Source of the DNA: Corallium rubrum
Taxonomy: Eukaryota; Cnidaria; Anthozoa; Scleralcyonacea; Coralliidae
Assembly (NCBI GenBank): GCA_964035015.1
Contig: OZ036005.1
Span: forward strand, 5,459,188 to 5,523,187
Direction of reading: 5' to 3'
Length of the DNA: 64,000 bases
Shown here: piece after piece, positions 32,638-44,989 of the stretch
Layout: every line of letters starts with the position of its first letter
Numbering within the stretch: position 1 is the stretch's first letter
The notes under the pieces: model-generated
Told to the model about the DNA's origin: nothing
Seen by the model: only the letters and a program-made list of their open reading frames with translations
Database searches by the model: none
Translations under genes and position numbers: made by a program

Positions 32638-35600
32638 TTATGCCCAGCCTGGACTTGACATGACACTACTTCCTTTATTGACCCACAGTTTTTCTCCCAT
32701 GTTGTACATCAAAGCCAAACTTCCTCCCAATGCCGCAGCAACACCAACAGCTCGAACACCAGCTAATAAAAAGATTCACAGCTCCGTGTCAGTACTGTAC
32801 TACTTAAAGTGCCACTAACCCCAAAAAATGTTTTTCGCAAATCTAAAAGCCCTTATTGAGTGGATTAGTCCAGTGAAGAAATTATTGGTATTGGACATTT
32901 CTTTGGTCTTCTGTAGACCACCAAAGTTGCAAAAATTGGCATATGCATGTCCCATGGCGGAGAAGGGAAGGGAATGGGTATATTCCTGGTGTGACGTCAG
33001 ACAAGCCAAACAAGGAACTCATTTGAGCTCTGTCTGCTGAATGCATAGAATTTTTACATTGAGTTAGTTGGGAAAATGAATTTTCAACCCAAAAAATTCT
33101 ATGTATTCACCAGACAGAGCTCAAAGGAGTTCCTTGTTTGACTTGTCTGACGTAACACCAGGAATATACCCATTCCCTTTCCTACTCCGTCATGGGACAT
33201 GAGATGCAACTTTGGTCGTCTACAGAAGATCAACGAAACGTCCAATACCAATAATTTATTAACTGGCCTAATCCACTCAATAAGGGCTCTTAGATTTGCG
33301 AGAAAAATTTTTGGGGGTTAGTGGCACTTTAAGGTCTTCGTATAGATTTTCAGGGTCATTTCTGTAAAGCGCTCTCAATTCGTCAGAATTTATGCCACAA
33401 AAATAAAATAGATATCGTTAGAAAGCTATTAATTGGTAGAATACAATGGTGTCTTTGGTTTCGTGATAAACACAAACCGTTAATATAGTTGTGAATTTTT
33501 TAAGTAAAACCAGAGGGCTTCACTTGGAGCGACTCGAGTAAAAAGCGTTTTATTTTGTGCAAAATATTCTTTTGTAGTTTGATAAATTTCCAGCAAAATG
33601 GTGTCAGCGTTTTTTGATATGTCGAGTTTTGCCGATTTTATTGACGACCAAAGTTAAAAATGCTGTTTTTCGACCAACATTCGGACAAAGTAGACTATAA
33701 ACTCGAAACCAGGCAATAAATAAAAAAAAACGCTGACACTCGTTTTGCTGGACCCTATCTCGGAATCGAACTGCGAAAATGTTTTTTTGAACAAAATAAA
33801 ACGCTTTGTCGCCCGAGTGAAGCCCTTGGGTTTAATTAAAAAAATCACAATTAACGGTTTGTGTTTATCGCGAAACCAAAGACACCATTGTATTCAACAA
33901 ATTCATAGCTTTCTAACGATATCTATTTTATTTTTGTGGCATAAATTCTGACGAATTGAGAGCGCTTTGCAGAAATGACCCTGAAAACCTTAACGAAGAC
34001 CTTAACTAACCCACTCTTATTTTGAGCAAGCCCAAAACAGTCCCTTTATTGTTTTACTCTATCTAACACGAGACAATTGTACTCATCATCAAATAGAGAA
34101 CCCTTAGACATCCTAGGCAGCAATGGGTTACAGTGAAACCGGATGTTCTTCCCCGTACCACCAGGGCCGTAGGCAGGAATTTTTAGTCAGGGTCCCGGGG
34201 GTATGCTCCCCCGGAAAATTTTTGAAATTTGAGTCTCTGAAATGGCATTTCCCGCGATCTGACATCATATTTGAGCAAAATGTTGAACATTTTAAAACAT
34301 ATTTTTTAAGACACATTCTCTCATTTTTACAAAAGATTTTGTCTAAAACTACAGTATCACATATTTACTACAAAGACAATTACAGTCATTTGCAACTCAC
34401 TTGTCACTTTTCACCAAAATGTTCAGAAGTTCGTTGGGAAGTTCAGAGTTCGTTTTGAACTATACGCAATTGATTGCTGGCGACTAGGAACCAAGAAAGC
34501 AAGAAGTCAATCAAATGCATAGTTTAAAACGAGCTTTGAACTTCCCAACGAACTTGCGAACGTCAGAACGAACTTCCGAACATTTTGGTGAAAAGTGAGT
34601 AGCAAATGACTGCAAAATAATTACTCTAACGGGATAAAGCGCGAACGCAACGCGAAAACTCATTGTCAGAGTTATGATATTAAACGACTAGTTAGTTCTT
34701 TATTCTGTGACTCTGGGAACAAATGTGATGTGTGACATAAAAATCATATTTTGGATTAGTTGCCCCCTGCTGCCCTCCCCTCCCCCTCCCCCGCTATCTA
34801 CGGTCCTGCGTGCCACCTTACACTATTGGCAGCAACATTGCAATGTTGACTTGCAAACGATACACAGCGATTTCAAGTGGCTAAAAATTCGCATTTTAAT
34901 GGAACTTCGCATAATATGAAGTTTAAAAGTCAGAACAACTGACTCCAAGTAAACTTCAAGTTATGTGAAATTCGATATCTAAAATGCGAACTTTAGCAAC
35001 TTGCTAAGAAATCGCTGTGTACCATTTGTAAGTCAACATTGCAATGTTGCTATCAATATTGCAAGGTCGCGTGGGAAATAACATCCAGTTTGACTGTAAG
35101 CACCTCGCTCGTTAATAATTTAGAGAAATGAGGAAAATTTTAAAATGAAGTATGTATTCACCCAATGTTTTGGTACTGTACATGCACTGCCTATTTAAGT
35201 AACCCTAGAGAACCAACCTGTTGATTTGAATATGACACCAGTAGAAACAGCAGCAGCTATTGAGTTGTATTGGTCATCTTTATCTCGTAATTTGCCAATT
35301 CCATAATCGAGCGTTGAATACATCAAAGCTGTGTGAAACAAAAAAGTATTGTCTGATGTTACTGTCTGTAATGTATGTACTGTACATGTAGTTAGTTATT
35401 AATGACATACATGCAAATGCAATTATAACTAATTGTTCTCTTTCTCAATAAAGTTTAAAAGATACTTGACCACTTTCAATATTGCAACCTTACTTAAATT
35501 TGAATATTCTTTTATGTGCATCTTAACCCATTCCTGCCTGAGCCAGCCAAAAATCACCCCTTTATACTTTTTTACTCTGTCTAATGCCAGACACTGGCAT

Positions 35601-38600
35601 AGGAAGCAGGCAGCCCCCCTGAAATTCTGAAGTGGGGACACGTGTGATGGCTCAAAGAAATATCCAATCTTTCTTTTTTCTCGGACTCCAAGGCATGTAT
35701 TAACTGAAGAAGGTAAATTTAAATTTTCTGTTGAGTGGTACAGTACATACATGTACTATGTGTTTAATTCCTGCTAATTGGTGATCGAGAGCCCTTTTTA
35801 GAGCAATCCTAAGCAGCAATTTGGGTTACAGTAATAAGTATCCTTTCTTGCCTTGTTTGTGTGTCTGCAATTCAGAAGAATCTTTGCTTCATAACGAGGC
35901 CAGAAAGACTCTTTCAGATGCATATAAAATAATATTCAAAATGATGGTCATTATAAAGTGGTCTATACCTGTATAATTACAGTAGTAAGTACCATACCTA
36001 AAACACCCAAACTGTTTGCAACAAATGGGCCTCTTCTTGTACAGCCATTTAAAACACTAAAAAAGAAGAAAATTGAGGTTTGTTTATTTTTTGGTTTTAT
36101 TATTACTACCAAAATCAGTAGAGTGTCTTTTCCGGAAGAAAAAAGGTTGTCTGGAAGGCGGCCAAACGTTTATGTTTTGTGACGTCAACGGCTCGCGAAT
36201 GCCGCGTGGCGTGTGAACGAATACAACAAAATAGACGAATTCAGTTGAATAAGATGTTAATTTTGAACGTAGTGTAAAATGAATGTGATACTGTAGTACA
36301 CACCATTCAAAAAAACATCTTGTTCAACAGAATTCGTTGATCCCGTTGAATTCGTTCACACGCCACGCTGCATTCCTGAGCCGTTGACGTCACAAAACAT
36401 AAACGTTTGGCCGCCTTCCAGACAACCTTTTTTCTTCCGGAAAAGACACTCTACTGATTTTGGTAGTAAACCGTTTTTTTCGGCTTAGCCTTTAGAAAAA
36501 CCGGAAAACCGTCATCATTATTTATTACAACGTTACAATGTATAATTTTGTTTAGTTCTTAAAATTGTTACTATTAAAGATGAGAAAAGCAAAATAAAAT
36601 TAAAGTTAGCAAACGTTTTCGCTGAACGTTCGTTATTTTTTGTTCAATATTTTGCCATGATTTATGCATGCATTTATAATTATACAGCCAAATTGTGACG
36701 TTCAGTGCTATTAAAAATTTGAAATTGTGTTCCTTCAATTAGTTCAATACTGAAATTCGTTAATTTCTGAAATTTTGAAAAACCGGTTTTACCGGTTCAG
36801 AGTCGGATGGTTTGGTGGTTTTTATTTCAATCAAAACCGCCCAAGCTTACTATATATACTGTGTCTGACTACAGTAATATTCATCCATACCAGCCTGGAT
36901 TGTACCTGTTTATCCTTAGTTTCATTGTTCTTCCATCTGGATTTCTTACACCTTCAAAAAATCCCCAACTTCCACCAATGATCAAACCTAAAGTAACAAT
37001 AATGTTATTATTCAAGTTAAGTTTTGTAGAAACACCACGTTTAATATTTAATTGCTAAGCTTTTGGCCCAAGCTTAGCCAGGCCTTGAAATTTTCAGCAG
37101 ACTATCCAAGTGCATGGATACCAGGTTTTTGAATTTGGTATCCCTCCTTGAAATCTAGTATCTGTATTCTACTTTTGAATACCAAACATCTCAACTTGCA
37201 ATACTGTCACAAACTGTTATAGTTAATTTTAGATACCTGCAGTTACGTTACGTTTTAAGACGTTACGCTACCTTATAATTCATTTTAAAACGTTACGCTA
37301 CATTGTAAGACATTATGCTATGTAAGACGTTATGCTACATTGTAAGACATTACACTACGTTGTAAGACATTATGCTACATTGTAAGACGTTACACTACAT
37401 TCTAAGATATTACGCTACATTGTACGCTACATTGTAAGACATTATGCTACATTGTAAGACGTTACGCTACATTCTAAGACGTTACGCTACATTCTAACTA
37501 AGACGTTACGCTACATTCTAAGACATTACGCTACATTCTAAGACGTTACGCTACATTATAGGACATTACATTACATTGTAAGACATTACGTTACATTGCA
37601 GAGGTTTACATTGTAAAACGTTAATGTCAGATTCTGTGGCTGTGCGCTATCGAAATTTTTATTGTATCCCGTTGGATACTGAAGTTAAGACTGAGTATCC
37701 AAAATGAAAATCTAGTATCCCGTGGATATCAGGATACTGCAAAAATTTCAAGCCCTGTTTAGCAAATAAATATTAAACGTTGGTGTTTCCACAAAACATA
37801 TCTTGAATACTACAGTATCCAAACTTTCAAAGCATTAATAATATTATTAGTATAAAATATAAACTATTGTAAAGCAACTACACCATCCGGTGATGTTAAA
37901 AACACAGTATCACCATGACACAAACTTGAAAAACTTGAGTTGTTGGAGTTGACATGATTAAAATTATTGTAAATATCACACATGTCGGCAAAACTTGGAC
38001 CAAATAGTCCATAAGAAAAAATGCACTAATGACTTACTTCTTTAACGTTTTCAGAATATTATTCCTTTTCTTTGCACACAAATATAATTTTAATCTTGTG
38101 CAAAACTATTAATTAAGTGGTAATTAAACACCTGACGCAGTGCAACCTTTTGACTCTGAGACAAGTGAAAAGCAGTCTCTTTGTTTAATTTTACTCTGTC
38201 TAACGCCAGACAATTTTGCTGGTCAACATAGGTGTAGCAGCCCAATTCTGTTTCATTTTTAAGTCATATTTTTCAGTCTTAGCTTAACATATGAACTTTT
38301 CTTAAACATTTCACAGCAATACATCATTGCCAAAATTCCCTAAAATTCCCAGTAGAAAGTGCGTGAAGTTTCCTTTTTCAACTATTTTGGGAGGGTAATT
38401 GCCCCTCTCCCCCCAGGGGCAGATACAGGGGGGGGTGACTGGGTGACTAGTCACCCCCCTTCCCTGCCCCAACCAATACAGGATTATACAGCAATACACT
38501 AGCAGTTGTTTATACAAATCACAACAGTCACTCGTGTGTAAAACGTGCATAAATTATATTGTATAACAATGCTTATTGATACAGGCCGTAGCTATGGCCT

Positions 38601-41600
38601 CTCCTTTGCAATGAGATTGGACATCATGATACACTAATATCTTAGCTTGTAAATTTGAAACCCCAATTTTAAAACAGTAAGAATCACGCTTATATAGATG
38701 TATTGTATACAATCTCAATCTGAAATCTGAATATGCATAGTAATTTTGGAACATAAACGTATAAAACATATCCAAATGAGTCCACGACAGTGACGACATA
38801 TGGTGTATTCATATATTTGGGTATTTTGTTTGGTAATTTCTATCCTTCAAAACTCTTTCAAATCGCCCTCAAAATGCAGGAAATGCTATTTCAGAGACTC
38901 TAAAATTCAAAATTTTTCCGAAGGACCATGCCCTTGGACCCCCCTGGAAGTTTGTCGCATCTTTGGTGCCACCCTGCCCCCACGTAGTAAGTATTGCCTG
39001 TTTTGCCCCTCCCCCCCTGCCCTTGTTAAATATTCTGAAAGAAACAACTGAGCACCTTATAGTCACCCCTCTTGCAAAAATCCTGTATCCACCACTGCCC
39101 CCCTGCTATGCTTGTCAAGTAAGAACCTAAGTACTAAGGGGCTGTTTATATGGAGGCGAGCCAGCCCGCTTACCGGGATAGCCCGGTAAGCGGGATGATT
39201 TCTTGCTCGCATTTATATGAACGAATTTCATCCTGCCTACCAGGATGATTTTACAACAACAACAATAGATGGTGTCGGTATCCCTTTGAAAAATCACCCC
39301 GGTAAGCGGGCCAGCCCGGTTAGCGACTGTTTACATGGGAAATTTTCATCCCGCTTACCGAGATCTCGCCTCTTTCAAGTGAGATCTCGCTAACCGGGCT
39401 AGCCCGCTTGGCCATATAAACGCAGAGGAATTTTTAACAGAAAAATAATTACACAGTGAGATCTCGCGTACCGGGCTATCCCGCTTACCGGGCTGGCTCG
39501 CCTCTCATATAAACAAGAACCCCCTAAGAACCTCTAGTTGTCAAAGGGTTAAAACAGATCTAATTTTCAGATCATTGTTATTACCTGTCATGTAGGAGGA
39601 ACCAATACCAGAAAACATTCTTTCTCCCCATGTTCTTGTTTTTTTCTGATCTGTTGGGAATACAAACTCAGCTCCACCACCCTTGAAAAATTCAAATATT
39701 ACAATACAACACAGTTGTGCATTACTTAAGATTTTTTGCAGTAACATTCAGAAAAGTTGTGCTATGCTTCTAAAAAGTCACTCTAAAGTACGTTCTGAAA
39801 ATAATGTTACCTTACGTTCTAAAAGGTTCATGTTATGTTGTGTTTTGAAAGATGATTATTACGTTAGTTGTACATTTTTCAAAAATGTGCTTCACAATGG
39901 TCTGGGATATCATGAAATTAATTCATGCAAAAATGACACAGACACAGGGTCAGATTAACCTTGGGGCACTTGGGGCATGTGCCCCATGCCCCCCCCCCCC
40001 CCCCACCCACCCCCACTAAAAGCCACCCCCCAAAAAAAATAAATTGGGGGTAATTTTAGGCATGATTAATCAGGGCAGTGGGTTGTTTTATACTTCACAG
40101 AAATTCACGTTGAATCCACGACTTTCATCTGTGTGGCATGCACTATTTATAACTAGCTCACCTAATTTATCATTTGTTTATTTTGTTGGATTTTTGGTTT
40201 CATGAGTCATAACTTTCATGTGCCCAACTTTTACTTTGAACAAATTATTCCACTACAGTAATTGCATTCGATAATTGTAGTATATGGCAACTGTCATAAG
40301 AATGTATGTCATCCCTATCTGTCAGACTGTCAAATGTCAATTTAGATAATAATTATTGTACATGTAGCTATACAAAGCATACAAAGTATTGTCTAATTGT
40401 CTTCAATCCTATATCATTGCCATAGTTATATAAAAAAGTAAAGTATACTCAAATGCTCATATAGGGGCCCCCACCAGATGAGGGCCCCAGGGGTCCCCAC
40501 ATGCTTAATCCGGCCCTGCACAAACACGGTCTGTGGCCCATGTGTCCAGCTGTCTCTTCCAGGGAAAGTAAGTATACCAGGACCTGGGAGACAGTTGGAA
40601 ACCAAGTCTACTCATACACTGACTACCTGAGAACCAGGGGTGGACTGACAGCAGAAAAGTTACCTGGAAATATATGAAAGGGGCACCTTGAGCCTCTGAA
40701 ATCGTATTTCCTCGATTTTGAGAGTGGCATTAATAATTTTAAGTACAATTTTATGTATTGTGTATCCCCATATTTTTTGTGACTAATACACTATTTACTA
40801 GACAATAATATATCATATACTATATGAGTATATATTTAAGTCACAAGTGGATTACTGTTCCACAATTCAACTATACTCTTAGTCTTACAGTTACATAATT
40901 TATTATATACCAGAAAAATTACATAATTAGGTTACATCTTATGAAGAGTGAATAACAAAGAAAAGATAAAAATTACATGCAGAGTCACGGTCATTCAGAA
41001 AATACAAATTGTATATCACGGTGTTTGGAGATTACAACTAGTAGCCTAGCAATGTAACTAGTAACAACTGTATTTCATAATATTTACATGATGAGCTGTA
41101 TTTTGTTAATTGTCTTTGTCGGGGTGCCTGAAACGCAAAACAAGGGGGTGCATTGGGAAATTTCCCGGTATCCCAGTGGGCCAGTCCGCCTCCGCAGAGA
41201 ACAAGACTAGGGTCAGGGTTTATATTGGGGTTAAGCTTTCAGTTTGATCTCCAGTACCAAACTGGTGTGCTGTACCCAAAGCCACCCCCACATGCCATAC
41301 ATACAGCCCCCCTCCCCCCTACACACTGTAGATGCATATTACTCGGTGCCAGTACCAAACTGGTGTGAAAAATGATTATATTACCTGCTGAAGATATGAA
41401 GGATCTATACTTAAATAAGGTGACAACGACGAGGTATTTGAGTTGACTAAATAAGAAAAGAATTATACGTTGGATACTGTGAAGAGAAATGCTGACATAT
41501 ATAATTCAATCATTCATATTTTAGAATTTAGATCAATAACTACATCTGAATGTTCGGATTTTTATAAAACATCTGTTTTCCTATAAAACTAAGCGGTCTA

Positions 41601-41821
41601 CAATTTAACTAATATTACAAGTCATTCAAATGTAATACTTTTAAGTCTCAGTCAGCCCAATATACTGTACAGGTACGTACAGACTGAAAAATTATTTTAA
41701 AATCCGGTAGTCCTAGCACACATTTGGCTCTTAAACAGTTCGACCTACCGGAGACTCCCATACTAGGATCATTTGAAGAATAATCTTCGGCGTATCGTCT
41801 ATCATTTCGACCAAAACTCAT
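32638..41821 (-). CDS. TIMM23: Mitochondrial inner-membrane import channel subunit Tim23, seven exons, 202 aa
   Basis: Core subunit of the TIM23 translocase, which passes presequence proteins across the inner mitochondrial membrane. Exons in transcript order: 41821-41749, 41446-41385, 39681-39585, 36987-36906, 36056-35998, 35328-35218 and 32762-32638. All are GT-AG and in phase, giving 609 nt. Residues 1-50 are the soluble intermembrane-space part with LSPYLSIDPSYLQ, a Tim23 hallmark. About residues 75-202 carry four hydrophobic, glycine-rich membrane segments (YMTGLIIGGSWGFFEGV; GPFVANSLGVLALMYS; SIAAAVSTGVIFKSTAG; VGVAAALGGSLALMYN). Length matches human TIMM23 (209 aa). AATAAA overlaps the stop codon. 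The introns hold MITEs and a minisatellite. Confidence 0.92.
32804..33332. mobile_element. TTAA-bounded palindromic MITE, family A, copy 3
   Basis: Same ends and body as 3177-3707, in the last intron of TIMM23, 42 bp from the acceptor side of its last exon. Its right TTAA is also the left TTAA of the family B element that follows. Confidence 0.88.
33329..34005. mobile_element. TTAA-bounded palindromic MITE, family B, copy 1
   Basis: TTAA then GGTCTTCG, mirrored by CGAAGACC then TTAA. The arms share AAATTCTGACGAATTGAGAG-type blocks and CAAAACG(A)GTGTCAGCG near the centre. A damaged copy is at 63165-63853. Confidence 0.83.
34010..34135. repeat. Dispersed repeat with TTTACTCTATCTAACACGAG core
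   Basis: It is a single copy of the module ACTCTGTCTAACGCCAGAC, here diverged, ending with CCTAGGCAGCAATGGGTT. The same module recurs near 11390, 13540, 16407, 19130, 35565 and 38190. Confidence 0.55.
34379..34613. mobile_element. Palindromic MITE with CAGTCATTTGC ends
   Basis: TACAGTCATTTGCAACTCAC is mirrored by GTGAGTAGCAAATGACTGCA. Inner AGTTCGTTGGGAAGTTC and GAACTTCCCAACGAACT repeat the AAGTTCG theme of 4213-5167. TIMM23 intron 6. Confidence 0.75.
36110..36470. mobile_element. Palindromic MITE with AAATCAGTAGAGTGTCTTTT ends
   Basis: Clean foldback of 361 bp. The outer arm AAATCAGTAGAGTGTCTTTT and the inner GGCGGCCAAACGTTTATGTT are mirrored at 36400-36470. It is the intact relative of 16130-16737. 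It lies in TIMM23 intron 4, about 55 bp before exon 5 in the transcript. Confidence 0.82.
37240..37625. repeat. Minisatellite with TAAGACGTTACGCTACATTG units, TIMM23 intron 3
   Basis: About 18 units of 19-20 bp occur. The unit is the reverse complement of that at 22695-23275. Confidence 0.88.
38105..38270. repeat. Dispersed GTCTAACGCCAGAC repeat
   Basis: TTTTACTCTGTCTAACGCCA then GACAATTTTGCT is the best-preserved single copy of the module whose core builds the NAF1 intron 1 minisatellite. Confidence 0.55.
39133..39530. mobile_element. Palindromic MITE with GGGGCTGTTTATATGG ends
   Basis: AGGGGCTGTTTATATGGAGG and its mirror near 39505-39530 enclose repeated GCCCGCTTACCGGG and AGCCCGGTAAGCGGG blocks. 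Related modules occur at 1231-1728. TIMM23 intron 3. Confidence 0.78.
39682..41384. other. TIMM23 intron 2
   Basis: No exon was recognised. It has poly-C runs near 39990, a gene-free AT-rich centre and two copies of CCAGTACCAAACTGGTGT about 90 bp apart near 41250 and 41350. Confidence 0.5.
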
Positions 41822-41939
41822 TGTAGACGACAGTTTAAAAGACTTCTTTGTGATTACATCAATTCAGACCTCCACACGTTCTCCATTTTTTTTTCTTACG
41901 AAACACATGCAAGATTACCGGAGATCATAGCCCCCGGAA

Positions 41940-42485
<546 letters not shown>

Positions 42486-43377
42486 GTTTGTGGAAAGATT
42501 GATCATAGACCAAGGACCAAAGTTTAGTTGAATTTGGCTAAAATTTAGGTGAGAATTTATTAACAATCTGATTGCACTCATTATCCTTATTTTCTGCAAA
42601 CACATGTGCATACTTCCGGTACGAGTGCAATCAAGCATTTTAATCATTCATACACGGGATGGAGTGACTCATTTTCCTTTTTAAAAACATCTCTTATAAC
42701 CCACTGGCAGAGGTATACTGGTATTCAGTCAGTTGAGTGCCCAGCTCTTGTTTATTATTCAATTCATTTTAATTTAGTTTTTTCTCAATTTTGATAGCTA
42801 TAAATTATATACTTAAACACGGAGCGAGCGCATAAAAAGGAGCCCCCCCCCCGGCTACGCACTGACAGTTTGAAATGTCAACAGTCAAGTCAACAACGAG
42901 TCAGTGAGCTGGTGAAGTTTTGAGAATTATCTTTTATTTATAACCTTTTTACCTTTCAATACACCAGGTAAATTGTAAAGAGAAACATAAGAGTCTTAGA
43001 TAAAAACAATTCTGAAGTGATTAAATTTGTTTGGTCAATGAATTTGTAAAATATTTATGACCTTGCTTTCAAACGATGTTTGAAGGTCACGTATAGCTGC
43101 TTTGTCTTTTGCCGTTTTTTAAAATAGAGTTCCACATAAAAGACAAGACTTTGATATTTAACTAAAACAGACCATTTAAACGAAGACAACAAATAGTTTA
43201 TTATATTAACTTTGCAAGTCAATATATCACAAATTGAGAACTTTTTAGTAGTCATTTGTCTGGCTTTCCAGACAACATGTACTGCCGGTCGTGCATAAAC
43301 AAAGTTGTCGTCGTTGGAAAGTGAGATGATGTTCAGACATCAGTGTGAAGATATTCATTATCAACATTCTTGGTGTA

Positions 43378-43385
43378 TATAAAAG
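43378..43385 (+). promoter_or_regulatory. Candidate TATA box (TATAAAAG)
   Basis: TATAAAAGG lies 94 bp before an ATG (43472-43474) that is followed immediately by a donor-like GTGAGA. The layout resembles a TATA-driven gene whose first exon carries only the start codon. Read through unspliced, the frame gives a 31-residue hydrophobic peptide. I found no convincing downstream exon, so the gene is unproven. Confidence 0.35.
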
Positions 43386-43784
43386 GGTGCTAAAATTACA
43401 AGGACGGAAGATATGAATGAATAAACAAAGAATAAAGACATCATCTGCATTCAAGTGATTCAACAAGAAAAATGGTGAGACGCTTGGTCTTTTTCGTACG
43501 GTTTTTCCTCACCTTAGTTTTGTTTCGACGTATTGGAAGCGTAATTTTTTCCGTCTTTCTACTCTAAATGATGTGTTACACTTGAAAAAGACAAATTCGA
43601 CGTTTGGAAAGCGGCAAGTTTAATTTAAAAACAGTAAACAAGTCTCACAAAAGCTCCACTCTTCAGTCTTAGCGAAATTCCGCGGCAAGGCCGGAAGTAA
43701 TTTTAGCTGTGTGGACCAATCAGATGCGTTTGGCCAGGATTGGCTGAGTACCTCAGCCAGTACTTATGCAGTCGCTCCGTGTTT

Positions 43785-44380
43785 AACCCCATCCAGACTG
43801 GGCTTTTTTGGGTCTTGGGGGGGGGGGGTGGAAAGTGCCCACGGTCAATATCTCCTGAACCATTTCGTGTATTCCAACAAAACTTTTACAGATGGATGGT
43901 ATGCCTTGTTCAAGTATGTGTTACACTTATGTTGTCATGGCAACAAATTATGACGTCATTATGACGTCATTAATTGCAAAACCCCCGGATTTTTAGAATT
44001 TCCAAAATTCTTTTTCTTATTGTAATTTTTAGCTGTTTTGTTAACATAAAAAAGGTAGTATATCAAAAAAATTGTTTCTCTTTATTAAAAAGTGCTTACT
44101 TTTATTGGAACTATTATAAAAGAAAACATAAGAAAAATGGTCTGCTGAAATTTAATGTTGGTAGGTGTTCACGACAACACTGTAACTTTTTTTTGGCATA
44201 AGATTTTATCACCAAATTTTCCACACATAAAGCCCATACATATTTAGTAAAAGTCATAAAATTTCAGAACCATACCTGTACTGGTTTAGGAGATATTAAC
44301 TTTTAAAATCAGCGTGGACACTTTCCACCCCCCCCCCCCACTCCACCCCCCACCCCCACCCCCCAGTCTGGATAGGGTTA
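43785..44380. mobile_element. Inverted-repeat element with TAACCCCATCCAGACTGGG ends
   Basis: AACCCCATCCAGACTGGG at the left and CCCAGTCTGGATAGGGTT at the right are mirrors. Inside them, a poly-G run with GTGGAAAGTG and a poly-C run with CACTTTCCAC also pair. No coding content. Confidence 0.7.
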
Positions 44381-44989
44381 TTAACTAGCTATAAATTTTA
44401 TCTAGATATAAATTATAATTACTGCACTAGCATTTTAACACTATGTAAATGTGCTGGTTTGATGGCTAATTTTTGGCAAACCCCACACACATTCCATGGT
44501 TATTATTTTGTGAAACATCAGCAAAACAAATTACCAGCAAGATTTGACCACCAGAATTTGATTTCCTCTGCTCACCATCAAAACCAGTAGGTTAACAACA
44601 ATTTATTTATTTATTTAACTTCACCATGTATAAAATAATAAATGGCAGGGTCACCACAACAGTATACAGCAATAGCTGCAGGCCCGTTTATTGGCAGTGC
44701 TAAACAGCCCATTGGCTGCTTTTTTCAAAATGACATGATAAATTTTATTTTTAAAGTTTCAAATTTTTGACAAATTACATGTAGTTTACTTTCATGTCTA
44801 CAAGAATAAAACATCTCAGGCTAAATAATACTGTTGAGTTCTCAAACATCTGCACTACAAGCTAGTAAGAATAGCTGAGAAAACCATCATTAACCTCAAA
44901 TATTGCATGTGAACAGTGTTCTGGTCTGGTAATGTCTTGTTATAAAACTCTCGTGAAATTCTTGCAAAATACTCTCCACAAAAACAGTT

